NCBI GenBank assembly: GCA_949987705.1
Contig: OX465282.1
Location: 96,646,070 to 96,710,069, forward strand
Source: Thereva unica
Lineage: Eukaryota; Arthropoda; Insecta; Diptera; Therevidae
Direction: 5' to 3'
Length of the DNA stretch: 64,000 nucleotides
Every line of letters begins with the position of its first letter. Positions within the stretch are counted from its first letter, which is position 1. Under the pieces are notes generated by a model. That model was not told the origin of the DNA. It worked only from the letters and a program-made list of their open reading frames with translations, and did no database searches. Positions 1 through 9,817 of the stretch are shown here, in pieces. Made by a program: the position numbers and the translations under genes.

Positions 1-600
1 TTTTCTTTTTAGTTCATTAGTTAAACTATATTTTTATTTTCTATTTATTTTTTGTCTATTATATGTGAGTGTCTTCCTCCATTTTTTGATGACCTCCATG
101 TGTAAATTAAAACGACGTCACATAACTGTACTATACTCGACATACACTTTCATTTGATACCCATACCAAGGGCGTTGTAAAGGAAAAGGTTATCCGCCAT
201 TTTCTGTTGGCCGCCATTTTGGATTTGGAATAACGCGACACAAATAATAGTATTCTAGTTGCCACACCCTTTCATTTCACCGAGCGGTTTGTAAAGAAAA
301 AAGCAATTCCCCATTTTGTGTTGACCGCCATTTTGCGTTTGACGCCATTGGAGTGACGCCACAAAGCTAATAGTATTCTACTTGTCATGCCTTTTCATTT
401 AATACCGATACCGAGTGGCTTGTAAAGAAAAAGCTAATACGCCTTTTTGTGTTGGCGGCCATTTTGAATTTGGAATGACACTACACAGGTAATTTTTTTC
501 TTTGTATTCTATTTATCATACCCTTTCATTTGATACCTATGCTGGTGATTGGGAAACACAATTGCGAAATTCGGGCGCCTTCTTGCAGCCACCATCTTGA
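1..600 (+). repeat. Tandem ~115-131 bp units with CCGCCATTTTG motifs
   Basis: About four diverged units begin near 77, 194, 309 and 440. Each carries one or two CCGCCATTTTG-like motifs, then a stretch like GGAATGACGCCACA, then CCCTTTCATTTGATACC. The array starts at or before the window edge. Related sequence occurs at 21782-22245 (same strand) and 36700-37013 (opposite strand), so this is a dispersed repeat with an internal array. No coding sequence was seen. Confidence 0.75.
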
Positions 601-1310
601 TTTTTTTACAAAAATGTCATATTGAATTGTCGAGCGAACTAAATTTGGGGTTGATAAGTTGCATGAAAGTGGGTCAAAATCATGTTGCAAGAGGCATAGA
701 ACGTAAAAAATTAATTAATTAAAACTAGTTGGGATGTGGGTTTGACCCCTTCGGTCCACACGACCAACTTCCCAATATGATGAGCGTAGACGGAATAAAC
801 TGACTTCTTACAAAATAGCTGAGAGTAGCCAGTTTAAATAACTATGTATAATAGTGGTAAATCCACAAGATTTGTCTAGAGAATTTGCTTTTCCTGAACG
901 TTAGCAAACAAACATGTCCTTCGTACTTCGTTCGCTACACTAGAGCGGGTGTTCGAATTCGTAGTGCCGCTGATAAACTGCGAAACGAATGACTTCATTT
1001 GGAAATTCCAAAGCTTTCCGGAGATATAAGCAAAACTAATCAATGTAAAGTACTTGTCAGACTTGACCAAAAAGAACAAATTTTGTGGTAACTACTGGAA
1101 ATCCCGGGATGAGCCGCAACTTGCTGAAACTGTAGCACGTAGAAAACAATTCCCCGTCAAAAAAGTGCCCATCCATGGTTTGAAAAATTCATGATGTTTG
1201 TAAAGGGTAACGAAATTTTTGCAGGATTTTTAAAGGTTGTCGGATTTTGACAAGTGATGACTTGACTTTTGGTTCGCGCGGTATCGTGCAGGAAAAATGA
1301 CTCCATACGT
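601..1310. other. No gene seen; unclassified AT-rich DNA
   Basis: The first ~120 bases still resemble the flank of the repeat at 36.7 kb, sharing a TTTTACAAAAATGTCATAT-like stretch in opposite orientation. The rest shows no coding potential, terminal repeats or RNA features that I can support. Two short reverse-strand reading frames here have no recognisable motifs. Confidence 0.4.
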
Positions 1311-1344
1311 ACGCACACACTCACACACACACACCCACACACAT
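1311..1344 (+). repeat. (CA)n microsatellite
   Basis: An interrupted run of CA dinucleotides, with single-base interruptions (TCAC, CCAC). Confidence 0.9.
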
Positions 1345-1499
1345 ATTTCTTCTCAAATTTTGCTTAAAATGCTATTGGGACCTTGAAAAATGAAAATACG
1401 TTGAAAATTTCGATTCGGTTTTCGGACCGATTACAATAACTTCCTTATACTGGGAACTTAAAAAAAACGAATTAAAATTTCGAAAAACGGCAACTTGTA

Positions 1500-1627
1500 C
1501 TCACCTATTTGAGTTTTCATGCATCTATAAAAAATCAGATCTCTATCGCTTCTAGTTTGGCTCCAACGCGTGACGGTACGAGCAAGCAGACACACACAAA
1601 CAGACACTTTCTTTTATTAATATAGAT
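1500..1627 (+). repeat. Dispersed repeat tail ending in TTAATATAGAT
   Basis: The segment has CA-rich sequence (GCAGACACACACAAACAGAC) followed by CTTTCTTTTATTAATATAGAT. A very similar CA-rich stretch plus TTTCTTTATATAGAT ends near 5493. This looks like the 3' tail of a dispersed non-LTR or SINE-like repeat; the family is not identified. Confidence 0.45.
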
Positions 1628-1714
1628 AGACATCGGTTTCGAGTTGACAAAATTAGAACCACATTTCATTCCCTTAGAGGTTGAATTTTGAGAAATGCTG
1701 AAGTCCGTGTACCG

Positions 1715-2050
1715 TAGGGTGACCGTAGTGATAAGGGAGAATTTTTTTTAGCGAATTTTGCCAACGGGAACCCCACAAAATGATCAGTTTTTGCAGATTT
1801 TTAGATAGCCAAAATTTTAGCACGATTGGAGCACGTTAAACCGTGCCGCTACTCGCTCAAAGTTGGCAAAATCTCCATTTTTTTGCTGAACGGCGGAGTT
1901 TCAGAGTCATATCTCCAGAACAGTCCATTCTACACCCACGCGTAATGTCTTAAATTAAAGGTTGTTGTTCTGCATAATTTATGTTTATACATATTTACCG
2001 TTACTTGTTGCCAAAAGGAGCTATAACAGCCTTTGTCACCAAAAACATGT
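1715..2050 (+). repeat. Left long terminal inverted repeat
   Basis: This pairs with 4900-5226 in reverse complement with few mismatches and small gaps. Shared landmarks are the TTAACGTGCTCCAATCGTGC region, ACACCCACGCGTAATGTCTT, and the AGGAGCTATAACAGCC inner end. The C-terminal part of the internal reading frame runs into this arm. Confidence 0.9.
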
Positions 2051-2784
2051 ACCTACCTCGGCACCTGCTGACTAGTGCAAGGACATATTGCTTTTGGTCC
2101 TCATCTTTGGTCAGAAGATTATTGAAAACAGTTATTAATTTGACTGCTCGTTCGGCCATATCATTTACAACCTTCAATGATTGGACGATCCTGTATCCTT
2201 CTTTGGAATGAGCATTTTCCGGCCAGGCACTGGGAGGATCTTTGAGAAAATCTGTGTTGATATGAAAACGCTCAAAGAAATTCGTTGTCTCCTTAGTAAT
2301 TAAATTGGACAATCCTGCTTCAACTAGTTGTTTCAATTGTTGTTTTTCGAGCTTCGGATTCATAACTCTCTCATGCAGTTTGTTTGCCATTTCTGATTTT
2401 TGTTCATTGGATCAAAGAACGCAAGAGCTACCAATTCGGCATTCAAATACCATAAACGGTAAGAAAATTTTGCTAGAGCTTTCTCAGAGTTATCCTTGTC
2501 AGTCTCTTGGTAGTCAAAAAAACTTTGCAAAAGATCAAGGTCTTGTTTGGGAGCCAGATGAGCTCTGGGGGCATTGAACCAAGCTTTGCAGCAAGGGCGT
2601 TTCCAGCCAACTAGCTTAGGGGGGTAATTAAAAAAAAAGAAAAAACTGAAATATTTTTTTTATTCCATAAATACAAAACAATCGACATCAAAAAATATAA
2701 TTTGTATAAAAAGGAATTTATATAATAATAAAATAAAATTCTATTCATCCTTACTCCATCATCCATCCATCATCCACTACGATA

Positions 2785-3093
2785 CAGGGTGACGAAAGAA
2801 AAAAATGTATTTTTTTAATATTTACTTAAAGTTGAATAACTCCTAGACGAATTATCGTAGAGCAATGTAATTAGGTTCATCTTTTAGGTAAATGTGTATT
2901 ATTTTATATGATAATTAGAACAGGAACTTGAGTGACTCCGTTTACACGATATGGAATTAAAAAGTGGGATCTAAATCCCAATATTCTTCGTTTTTCCAGA
3001 AAAAATCCAATATTTTAGCAGTTTAGTCATATTTTGAACCTACATATCTTGTAGATATTAAAAAAACACATTTTTTCTTTGGTAAACACCCTG
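2785..3093. mobile_element. Tc1/mariner-like MITE, TA duplication
   Basis: The ends are CAGGGTG and CACCCTG, each flanked by TA (2783-2784, 3094-3095). The wider target is palindromic (CACTACGA ... TCGTAGTG), so the inverted repeat continues outward. A relative with the same ACAGGGTGT start and the same GAATAACTCCTA...TTAGGTTCAT interior lies at 41786-42120. The assignment rests on the TA duplication and the end sequence only. Confidence 0.6.
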
Positions 3094-3901
3094 TATCGTA
3101 GTGGATAGTGGGGATAGCCCTTTCTCTAGAACAATTTGTCTCTTCAAAACCATCCTGGAATCACCCCTGAAAATATTAGCCATGTAGTGCAACAGAGGAT
3201 TTATTGAACGTCTGATGACCTATACAAGTTGAGAATTAGGGGATGAGTATTTTAAATCTTTAAAATGGCGATATCTCATGAACAGCGATTCTTACGGGAA
3301 AATGTATGATATCATTTTTTGTAGATAATCGCATGATCTACAAACTTTGTAAACAATATTTTAGGATAGGACTTTCCCTTTAAGAGATATTAGCCAAAAA
3401 CGAAATTTTCTGTTTTTAGGGGGTTGTTTTTAGGGGTAGCGTACAACCGATTTTCCGAAGCTTTTTTTTAACATATTCTACTCACGAAAAACTATATTTT
3501 TAGAAAAAGTTTCGTGAGTTAACATTTAGTCTGACTCTGTCGACTGAACTATAATGAAATAACAAAAATATCGTTTTGTTAAATAAATATTTACAGCGTT
3601 CTGGCGGCACTTTGGTGACGGGGAAATGTTCTGGCAATAATTTTTATAAATAGAGAATACCATCAAAAATAATCTCCTGAAAATTCATGACTAATACTAT
3701 ATCAAAATTTAACTTTATTTCCTACCCCCTTTGTAATTTTAGGGTACTAGATGCGCCGGCCACTGGGGGTTGCCAGAACAAGCTTTTATTGTTCAGCAGG
3801 TGTATAAGATTCAGTGTGGAACCCAAAATACGTCGCTGGCTCTTGGTCTATGCGAATCGCGCGCTCTCTTAATGTAACACGATGTAACGATTAACAATTG
3901 C

Positions 3902-4226
3902 TGCGTTTTTTAATCTGTTCTGTTCTTTCCTGGAACAGCTTCCATACAAATTCTTGTCCCCGACAATTACTGAGAACCGTATCCAGGCCAAAGAGAAATT
4001 AAATTATAATGAAATTTCCCTTTTCCCTTATACGTTTTTTAAATTGGCAGTTTACAAATAAAATAAATTCTTTGTTTACTGAATAAAAACGCAAAAAATT
4101 GATAGATTTTTATAAAATAGTAAAAGAAATTAAAAAGTCCACAGCCGTAATTTATGCAAATGAAAATTAAAATGTTCCTTGCGTTTTTTTAATGTTCCAG
4201 GACAGAACAGGTTTAAAAAACACACG
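3902..4226. repeat. Inverted-repeat element nested in the hAT
   Basis: TGCGTTTTTTAATCTGTTCT followed by TCCTGGAACA at the left is mirrored by TGTTCCAGGACAGAACAGG and TTTAAAAAACACACG at the right. The arms are about 35 bp with one short gap. The interior is AT-rich, and no target duplication could be fixed. Confidence 0.55.
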
Positions 4227-4899
4227 TAATATCAAAGAGACTAATAGTATCAATGTATGTTGCGTATATTTAGAAAAAGGAACCCGTGCAAAGGAAGAAG
4301 TTCATCACTTCTCTTTCGGCGCTTGAGCAGTTAACTTCGGTTTGTTTACATAGCGTGCCATATTAGCTTAAGTCACGGGTATCGGTCCCTTCCACGACTC
4401 TCCAGGAGAAAAAATTCACAGTCATAGATCGCCGACTAGATTCACCATACACTTAACTTGTTTGTTTGTAATATTGGTAATTTTTAAGAATAAAAATAAA
4501 TAAGGGAACGCAAATCTGGGGGGGGAGGGGGGGGGTAATTACCCAATTACCCCCCTCTGAAACCGCCACTGCTTTGCAGTATACTTTGACGAGAAAAATA
4601 CAAATAGCACCCAAAGAAATTTGTTCCTCGTTACTCATCTTGAATTGACCGCGGAAAAGGAATATTTTCAGAAAGTAAATGGCCTTAGCCATCCACCTAG
4701 CGTGATGAATGGCACCTGGTGTTCTAAATCCAAATTCATTACCGTCGAGTGCTCCAACAAACACCATAACCAACTGTAATAGCTCTTTATAGTCAACGTT
4801 TTTTTGCAACTGAAACAATGTGAATCCCGAGAAAAATTATGTAACCTACAGCGTAGTTTTCATAATATGTACTCGAAGTTTGTTCCTAGAGGTACCAGA

Positions 4900-5226
4900 T
4901 CACGTTTTTGGCGACAAAGGCTGTTATAGCTCCTTTTGACGACAAGTAACGATAAATATGTATAAACATAAATTATGCAGAACAAAATTACCTTTAATTT
5001 AAGACATTACGCGTGGGTGTAGAATGGACTGTTCTGGAGATATGACTCTGAAACTCCGCCGTTCAACAAAAAAATGGAGATTTTGCCAACTTTGAGCGAG
5101 TAGCGGCACGGTTTAACGTGCTCCAATCGTGCTAAAATTTTGGCTATCTAAAAATCTGCAAAGGCTGATCATTTTGTGGGGTTCCCGTTGATAAAATTCC
5201 GACATCGATTTCTTACGGTCACCCTA
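4900..5226 (-). repeat. Right long terminal inverted repeat
   Basis: This is the reverse complement of 1715-2050. It ends TACGGTCACCCTA and is followed at once by GTGTACCG. Confidence 0.9.
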
Positions 5227-5379
5227 GTGTACCGTTATTTATGTTGTTGAGTATTTATACCGAGTTTGAATAAAATCTGACCAAAAAGAAAAAAATTACC
5301 ATACAATCTACGCCACCCCTTTTCACCTTCTTTAGGGTAGTTAGAGCAAAGCTGACAGCGTATAAATACTCTCCATAAT

Positions 5380-5690
5380 TTCAAACTCAAAAGGTAACAT
5401 TTTTGTGGCGACCGATCGAAAGGCTTTGGAGTGCATAAGCAATAAACACACAAACACACAAACCCACAAATACTGACTTTTCTTTATATAGATTTTCTAG
5501 CTGGAAGCCGGTGCGCCTCGCTGCACTCATAAGCCAATAGTATGGCGTGCGCCAAAACAATTGGGAATCTCAAAATCCATAATCAGTGAGAGAGTTAAAT
5601 CCCTCCACGAAAGTACCTAGTACATTCGTAAAGAAAAGTGTATCTGCGTTAGTTTCAAAACCCAAATTACTTGCTCATTTATATCCCCAA
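5380..5690 (+). repeat. Dispersed repeat junction: CA-rich tail plus CTAGCTGG head
   Basis: A CA-rich stretch ending TTTCTTTATATAGAT is followed at 5497 by CTAGCTGGAAGCCGGTGCGC and CTCGCTGCACTCATAAGCC. The same head occurs at 12846 and 16792, always after an AT-rich run. This resembles widespread arthropod SINE/RTE-associated repeats, but the exact family is not identified. Confidence 0.5.
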
Positions 5691-6500
5691 TCACAATTCA
5701 GCGGACTCACTGCCACTCTGGTAGTGGTTTGATGCTATGGGGGAGACTTTTTGCCCGTAAACGAATTTCGAAGAGGAAATTACAATACACTTTCGCTTGA
5801 ATTTTATCCATACACGAAATTTTAATGTGTGTGAAATTGTCATTTCCCCACCTGTGTTCATATTTCCAATTTTTTTGGTGTGCTTCCGTTTATTTTGCAG
5901 TTGAGGTGATAAAAATTTTAAAATACAGTAGGAGACGTCTAAAAGTGGGTTTTTCCAAAACTGCTCCATAGATATGATGCTTTCAAACATGCATCCGTTC
6001 AGTTCATTTGCAGGCTTTGATCGAAGTATAACAGGCACAGTTGGGCGAAAATCTCCTGCAGGTAGTGTCAGAGCGCCTACCATGGATTGTTTTTTCCTCG
6101 GAAATCTCGTAAAGCTCTGTCATGCGTTTCGATCGATTTTTTATAGGCCATGGTGCATTCACCCCAAAATAATAATTTTGCACGAATGTGGAAATACCGG
6201 AGTTTTTACTGATGTTATATGTAGGTGTTTCTATCTGCGTCAAATTCAATAGGAACTTGGGCGCTGAATACACTTGTACGTCCACCATCAAGCAGCGTTG
6301 ATGCAATTCCCGATGATGTCACTGCAAGTGTAATCTCATTCTGCATTCGAATGGACGCCAACATTAAATTGATAAGAATTGTTTTGCCTGCCATCATTTA
6401 TGCCTCTTGTCGATTTTGAATTTTGTTGTTGATTCTTAAGTCCTCAGCCAGTACTAAAGCTTCATTGAAAATTTCGTCAGAATAATCACAGTTACGCAGA
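5691..6500 (-). pseudogene. Helitron Pif1-like helicase fragment
   Basis: Three reverse-strand segments in shifting frames match the order of a Helitron (Pif1-family) helicase. They are a DEIFNEALVLAEDLRIN-like lead-in (6480-6420), then AGKTILINLMLASIRMQNEI and SSGIASTLLDGGRTSVFS (6397-6260), then GALTLPAGDFRPTVPVI and SKPANELNGC (6080-5970). In this family these correspond to Walker A, the SGIAATLL-GGRTAHS block, and the GDFRQ-LPVI block after the DExx box. Here Walker A reads MAGKT instead of GTGKT. The DExx (Walker B) region is unrecognisable, and at least two frameshifts are needed. It is therefore dead. No Rep domain and no Helitron termini (TC...CTRR with hairpin) were found nearby. Confidence 0.75.
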
Positions 6501-6839
6501 CGCAACACACTTCATATTATGAATGGGGATGGTTAATACGTTCAAAAGGCAACGTTTGGCAACATTGGCCGAACTTTTTGAAACGGCATGATAAAGAGTA
6601 ATTTTTCCGTAAGAAATATGGAACAAAAAATATGTCCCATGCAAAATTATGGTATGTTGAGAAATCAAGCACCTTGAAATCTTTCTAAATTCCAGGTACC
6701 ACAGCTTAAAAATTTAAAGCGATGAGCATCTGATTATTGAATTTGTCGTCTTTTTGGTTTCGATACCTTTTTCTTAAGCCATACATTCGGAAAACACCAA
6801 AACAAAATCCGAAGGTTTTGTGATAGAGGTATAAATTAT
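6501..6839. other. No gene seen
   Basis: AT-rich sequence between the helicase relic and the repeat tail at 6840. It probably belongs to the body of that repeat. No open frame with recognisable content was found. Confidence 0.35.
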
Positions 6840-6955
6840 AGTAATTATATGTTATTCTGATGTATGAGCTAAGCTCATTAAAATCCATTCAGTAGTTTTT
6901 GCGTGAAAGAGTAACAAACATCCATACAAACTTTCGCGTTTATAATATTAGTAAT
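6840..6955 (+). repeat. RTE/SINE-type 3' tail
   Basis: The segment contains CATTCAGTAGTTTTTGCGTG, then AAAGAGTAACAAACATCCAT and AACTTTCGCGTTTATAATAT, ending in TTAGTAAT. This tail is very common at the 3' end of RTE-related LINEs and SINEs across insects (family knowledge, from memory). Confidence 0.65.
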
Positions 6956-7846
6956 TTTTTTTATATTTTTATTAAGATTTTTTCCACTTTTTGTCACTTT
7001 GCGCTCCCAAACCAAAACAAAAACATGTCTTAAATGGGCTCCCTCTTCACGCATGTTCTAAAAACTTAAAGAGATGGAATTTTATCCGAAAAAAGTCCAT
7101 AAATCAACTGCCATCAAATCGGGTTTAGTCCGTCCAGAATTTTTACTAAGGACCTTCCCTCACGCCTAATACTAAGATAATTCATAAATTAAAAATACCA
7201 CAATAAAAAAAGCAGTTAATTAAAAATAAAATGTCATAATTGAATAAATCCCGGCCAAAAACCTTTTCCATTCCTTCCAGACAAAGTTGAGGTATGCTGA
7301 ATTTAATATGCTGATGCACAGACATACAGACTGTTACAAAGGACACTTTAATTAGGATCAGGAGACCTTCGGCTCCCAAAACAAATATCTTTTATTCATA
7401 AAATGGTCGGCAAAATATGTCCTGAATACTAAAGTTACTGAAATTTACTAAAAGTCCATTTGTTTGGGGCCCAGCCACCATTATTCACTCTGAAGGCTCT
7501 ATTGGTGTTCCGTGGGACAATCCTTACGCAAGCCCTTCGAACGTACAGGGTGCCTCACTTTAGGTAGTTTCGGTGCCGTCGAATGCCTGCTGTTCGCTCA
7601 GATGTATCACACATTTCTCTTTTTGCAGTGTATTTGGATATATTTCAATGCTAATGGATTCTTAATTGCTGCCCCCGCCCTGGAAGCATTTCACCAGTTT
7701 TCCTCGTTTTTCCAACCCTCGCGCAAGTTCATTTTTTGTAGCCTTGCTAATCGGTCTGTATCATAACCGGAACGAGCTTGTCCCTGGTGGGTTTTGGCGG
7801 ATTATTTATTACCGTCGAGGAAAACCTACGACCGGCGGCACCGACG
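6956..7846. other. No gene seen; AT-rich then moderately GC-rich unclassified DNA
   Basis: Overlapping short frames at 7512-7932 have no recognisable motifs. The last of them run into the inverted arm of the palindromic element and are mirrored on the other arm, which argues against coding. Confidence 0.4.
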
Positions 7847-8774
7847 CACAGTGGGGCCCGCTCATAGAAGGTTCTGCTCAAAACTCAATTTTCAAAATGT
7901 GGAAATTTTTCAAAAAAATTGTATCATCGTAGTTGTAATAATGTATCAGATCACGTGTAAAAATATTAAGTCGCTGACTGCTATAAGTCAGCGAGCGCAT
8001 GAGCATAAAGTTCATAGTTTAGGGAAAATAATACTTCTGCGAAAAAGGAATACCAGTTTATGCGCGATATAAAAACATTAATTTCTAACGTTTAACGATG
8101 AAATCTACGGAAGTGTGTTATGTCGGTGATCAAGCAAGGTATTTTGATTCTTCTTTAATTTTGTATTATATTATAAGTTCATTGGTTTATGATAAAGGGC
8201 TTAAAATTTGTGGTAGTGTGTATTTTTTTGTAGGGGATTTTTTAAATGACATTTTCTCGAAAACGCGCAAAGTTCTATTTTTGAATCTTTTTTTATTATA
8301 AACGGAAGGCTTTGTACATTAGTTAATCGAAAAAATTGGCAATAGAACGTTGCGCGTTTTCGAGAAAATGTCATTTAAAAAATCCCCTACAAAAAAATAC
8401 ACACTCCCCACAAATTTTAAGCCCTTTATCATAAACCAATGAACTTATAATATAATACAAAATTAAAGAAGAATCAAAATACCTTGCTTGATCACCGACA
8501 TAACACACTTCCGCAGATTTCATCGTTAAACGTTAGAAATTAATGTTTTTATATCGCGCATAAACTGGTATTCCTTTTTCGCAGAAGTATTATTTTCCCT
8601 AAACTATGAACTTTATGCTCATGCGCTCGCTGACTCATAGCAGTCAGCGACTTAATATTTTTACACGTGATCTGATACATTATTACAACTACGATGATAC
8701 AATTTTTTTGAAAAATTTCCACATTTTGAAAATTGAGTTTTGAGCAGAACCTTCTATGAGCGGGCCCCACTGTG
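7847..8774. mobile_element. Giant palindromic non-autonomous element, Transib-like ends
   Basis: This is a 928 bp near-perfect inverted repeat. Arms 7847-8278 and 8341-8774 (about 433 bp each) surround a loop of about 60 bp. The outer ends are CACAGTGGGGCCC and GGGCCCCACTGTG. The 5-mer CGACG lies directly outside both ends (7842-7846, 8775-8779). Transib transposons have 5 bp GC-rich target duplications and termini resembling the V(D)J signal heptamer CACAGTG, so a Transib relation is inferred. No transposase is present. Short mirrored reading frames in the arms are by-products of the palindrome. The arms differ at only a few sites, so the copy is young or corrected by gene conversion. Confidence 0.8.
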
Positions 8775-8779
8775 CGACG

Positions 8780-9689
8780 ATAGGAAAGGATATTTTCGTA
8801 AACACTAAGCGAAAAACTCGATATTAATAGTAGGTTACGAATTTTCTGCCTTTTTCGTCGTTCCGTGCCGAATTTCCTGTTTTGGATTATTCTGAAATTT
8901 CAGCTAAATATAGAATTGATAACCGAAAACCGAATGCACTATTTTTAGCACAGCTTGATATGTTCGTATCTGCTCCCTTATATGCCAAATTAGTTTCTAA
9001 CGTTCAGCCTGCTGCATTGGTGCAACCGGGCGAGGGTAAACATCAATTTGCATAGCGCAGACAAATCACGTGAGCTGTGCATATTTAACGACCTGCAGCA
9101 TATCATTTGCCTTCTGATATGCACGCTATGCCTGTATACCGGGGCTGTTGATGGTAAAGGGGTAAAGGATACTCTGATGCAAATTGTGATGATCAAATAT
9201 TTGAAGTGCAGACGAATAGACCAGGTAGAAGTATAAATATTTTCTTAACGGCAATTGATATTGATCAGGTATAATCAAGCATTAAAACGAGGATTGGAAA
9301 AATCTAGATTTTGTGCTTTAAAGGATAGGAAAAAATGGTTGAGGATTTCTGTGAATTTAAGTCCTCAAAGGAAGTAAATGATTTCAGCAAGACTGATTCA
9401 ATACTGCTCGGTAAACAAATAAAACATTTTTTTTTAAATTAAATTGTTTTTTCTGTGTGTGACTTACTGAGTTACCGCTTGTGCTAAATGTCAACAGATT
9501 GTTGACTGGACTGTTCAAAGTGTTATAAATTGGAACTGTTGACCAATGAAAAATGTTTAGTGTCCAACACTGAATATTATTTTAGATGGAAAAGCAGACG
9601 TAAGTCGAAAATTATTTCGACATATCAACAAATTAACAAAAATATAAAAAAAAAAACTACTTTAAAAACGATTTTTATGTTTCTTTCTC
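8780..9689. other. No gene seen; unclassified
   Basis: This stretch contains a few less AT-rich segments (around 9000-9200). I saw no coding motif, terminal repeat or RNA gene. Confidence 0.4.
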
Positions 9690-9817
9690 AGCTGTACAAT
9701 CCTCCATAGTGGATCTGCCACTTTCTTTAATCCCTTTCATTCTTCTCGGACTTAAGCGAATCTCTTTTTTCAAATCAAGAAAGAAAAACATAGTTATGGG
9801 CGCTGTTTACATACCAC

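Larger units (their letters stand above)
2592..4571. mobile_element. Non-autonomous hAT-type element, TSD CTTTGCAG
   Basis: The element begins CAAGGGCGTTTCCAG and ends GAAACCGCCACTG. Both sub-ends hold a GGGGGGTAATT stretch, so the termini are imperfect inverted repeats. It is flanked by the perfect 8 bp duplication CTTTGCAG (2584-2591, 4572-4579), as expected for hAT insertion. No transposase was seen. Two smaller inverted-repeat elements are nested in it (2785-3093 and 3902-4226). The rest is AT-rich filler with no supported genes. Confidence 0.85.
1990..4818 (-). pseudogene. TE-borne uncharacterised protein, split by a hAT insertion
   Basis: The reverse-strand coding occurs in two blocks. 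Block one (4818 to about 4572) includes GAIHHARWMAKAIYFLKI and runs to an IFLVKVYCKA end. It resumes at about 2583 with WFNAPRAHLAPKQDLD, continues through FSYRLWYLNAELVALAFFD, and after a frameshift near 2395 through KVVNDMAERAVKLI and LLTKDEDQKQYVLAL to 2001. The two blocks join exactly across the hAT target duplication at 2584-2591/4572-4579. From memory, proteins with an HHARWM...VND-AER pattern are multicopy and uncharacterised in arthropods. Their position inside terminal inverted repeats suggests they are transposon proteins. No catalytic motif could be assigned. The copy is not functional, because of the insertion and the frameshift. Confidence 0.6.
1715..5226 (-). mobile_element. Gene-bearing DNA transposon, ~330 bp TIRs, 8 bp TSD, superfamily unknown
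   Basis: The two ends are long inverted repeats (1715-2050 and 4900-5226). They start TAGGGTGACCGTA and end TACGGTCACCCTA. The identical 8-mer GTGTACCG lies directly outside both (1707-1714 and 5227-5234), so the borders are well supported. Removing a hAT insertion (2592-4571) leaves a unit of about 1.5 kb. Its interior carries a decayed reverse-strand coding region. An 8 bp duplication is used by hAT, P, Merlin and other superfamilies; the TAGGGTGACC end and the protein do not let me choose. The unit is probably an internally deleted or decayed copy, because under 300 codons remain. Confidence 0.8.

Noticed and set aside
7794..8072. Forward frame mirrored by 8549-8770 on the other strand
   Set aside because: It is the same sequence in both arms of the palindrome, AT-rich and without motifs.
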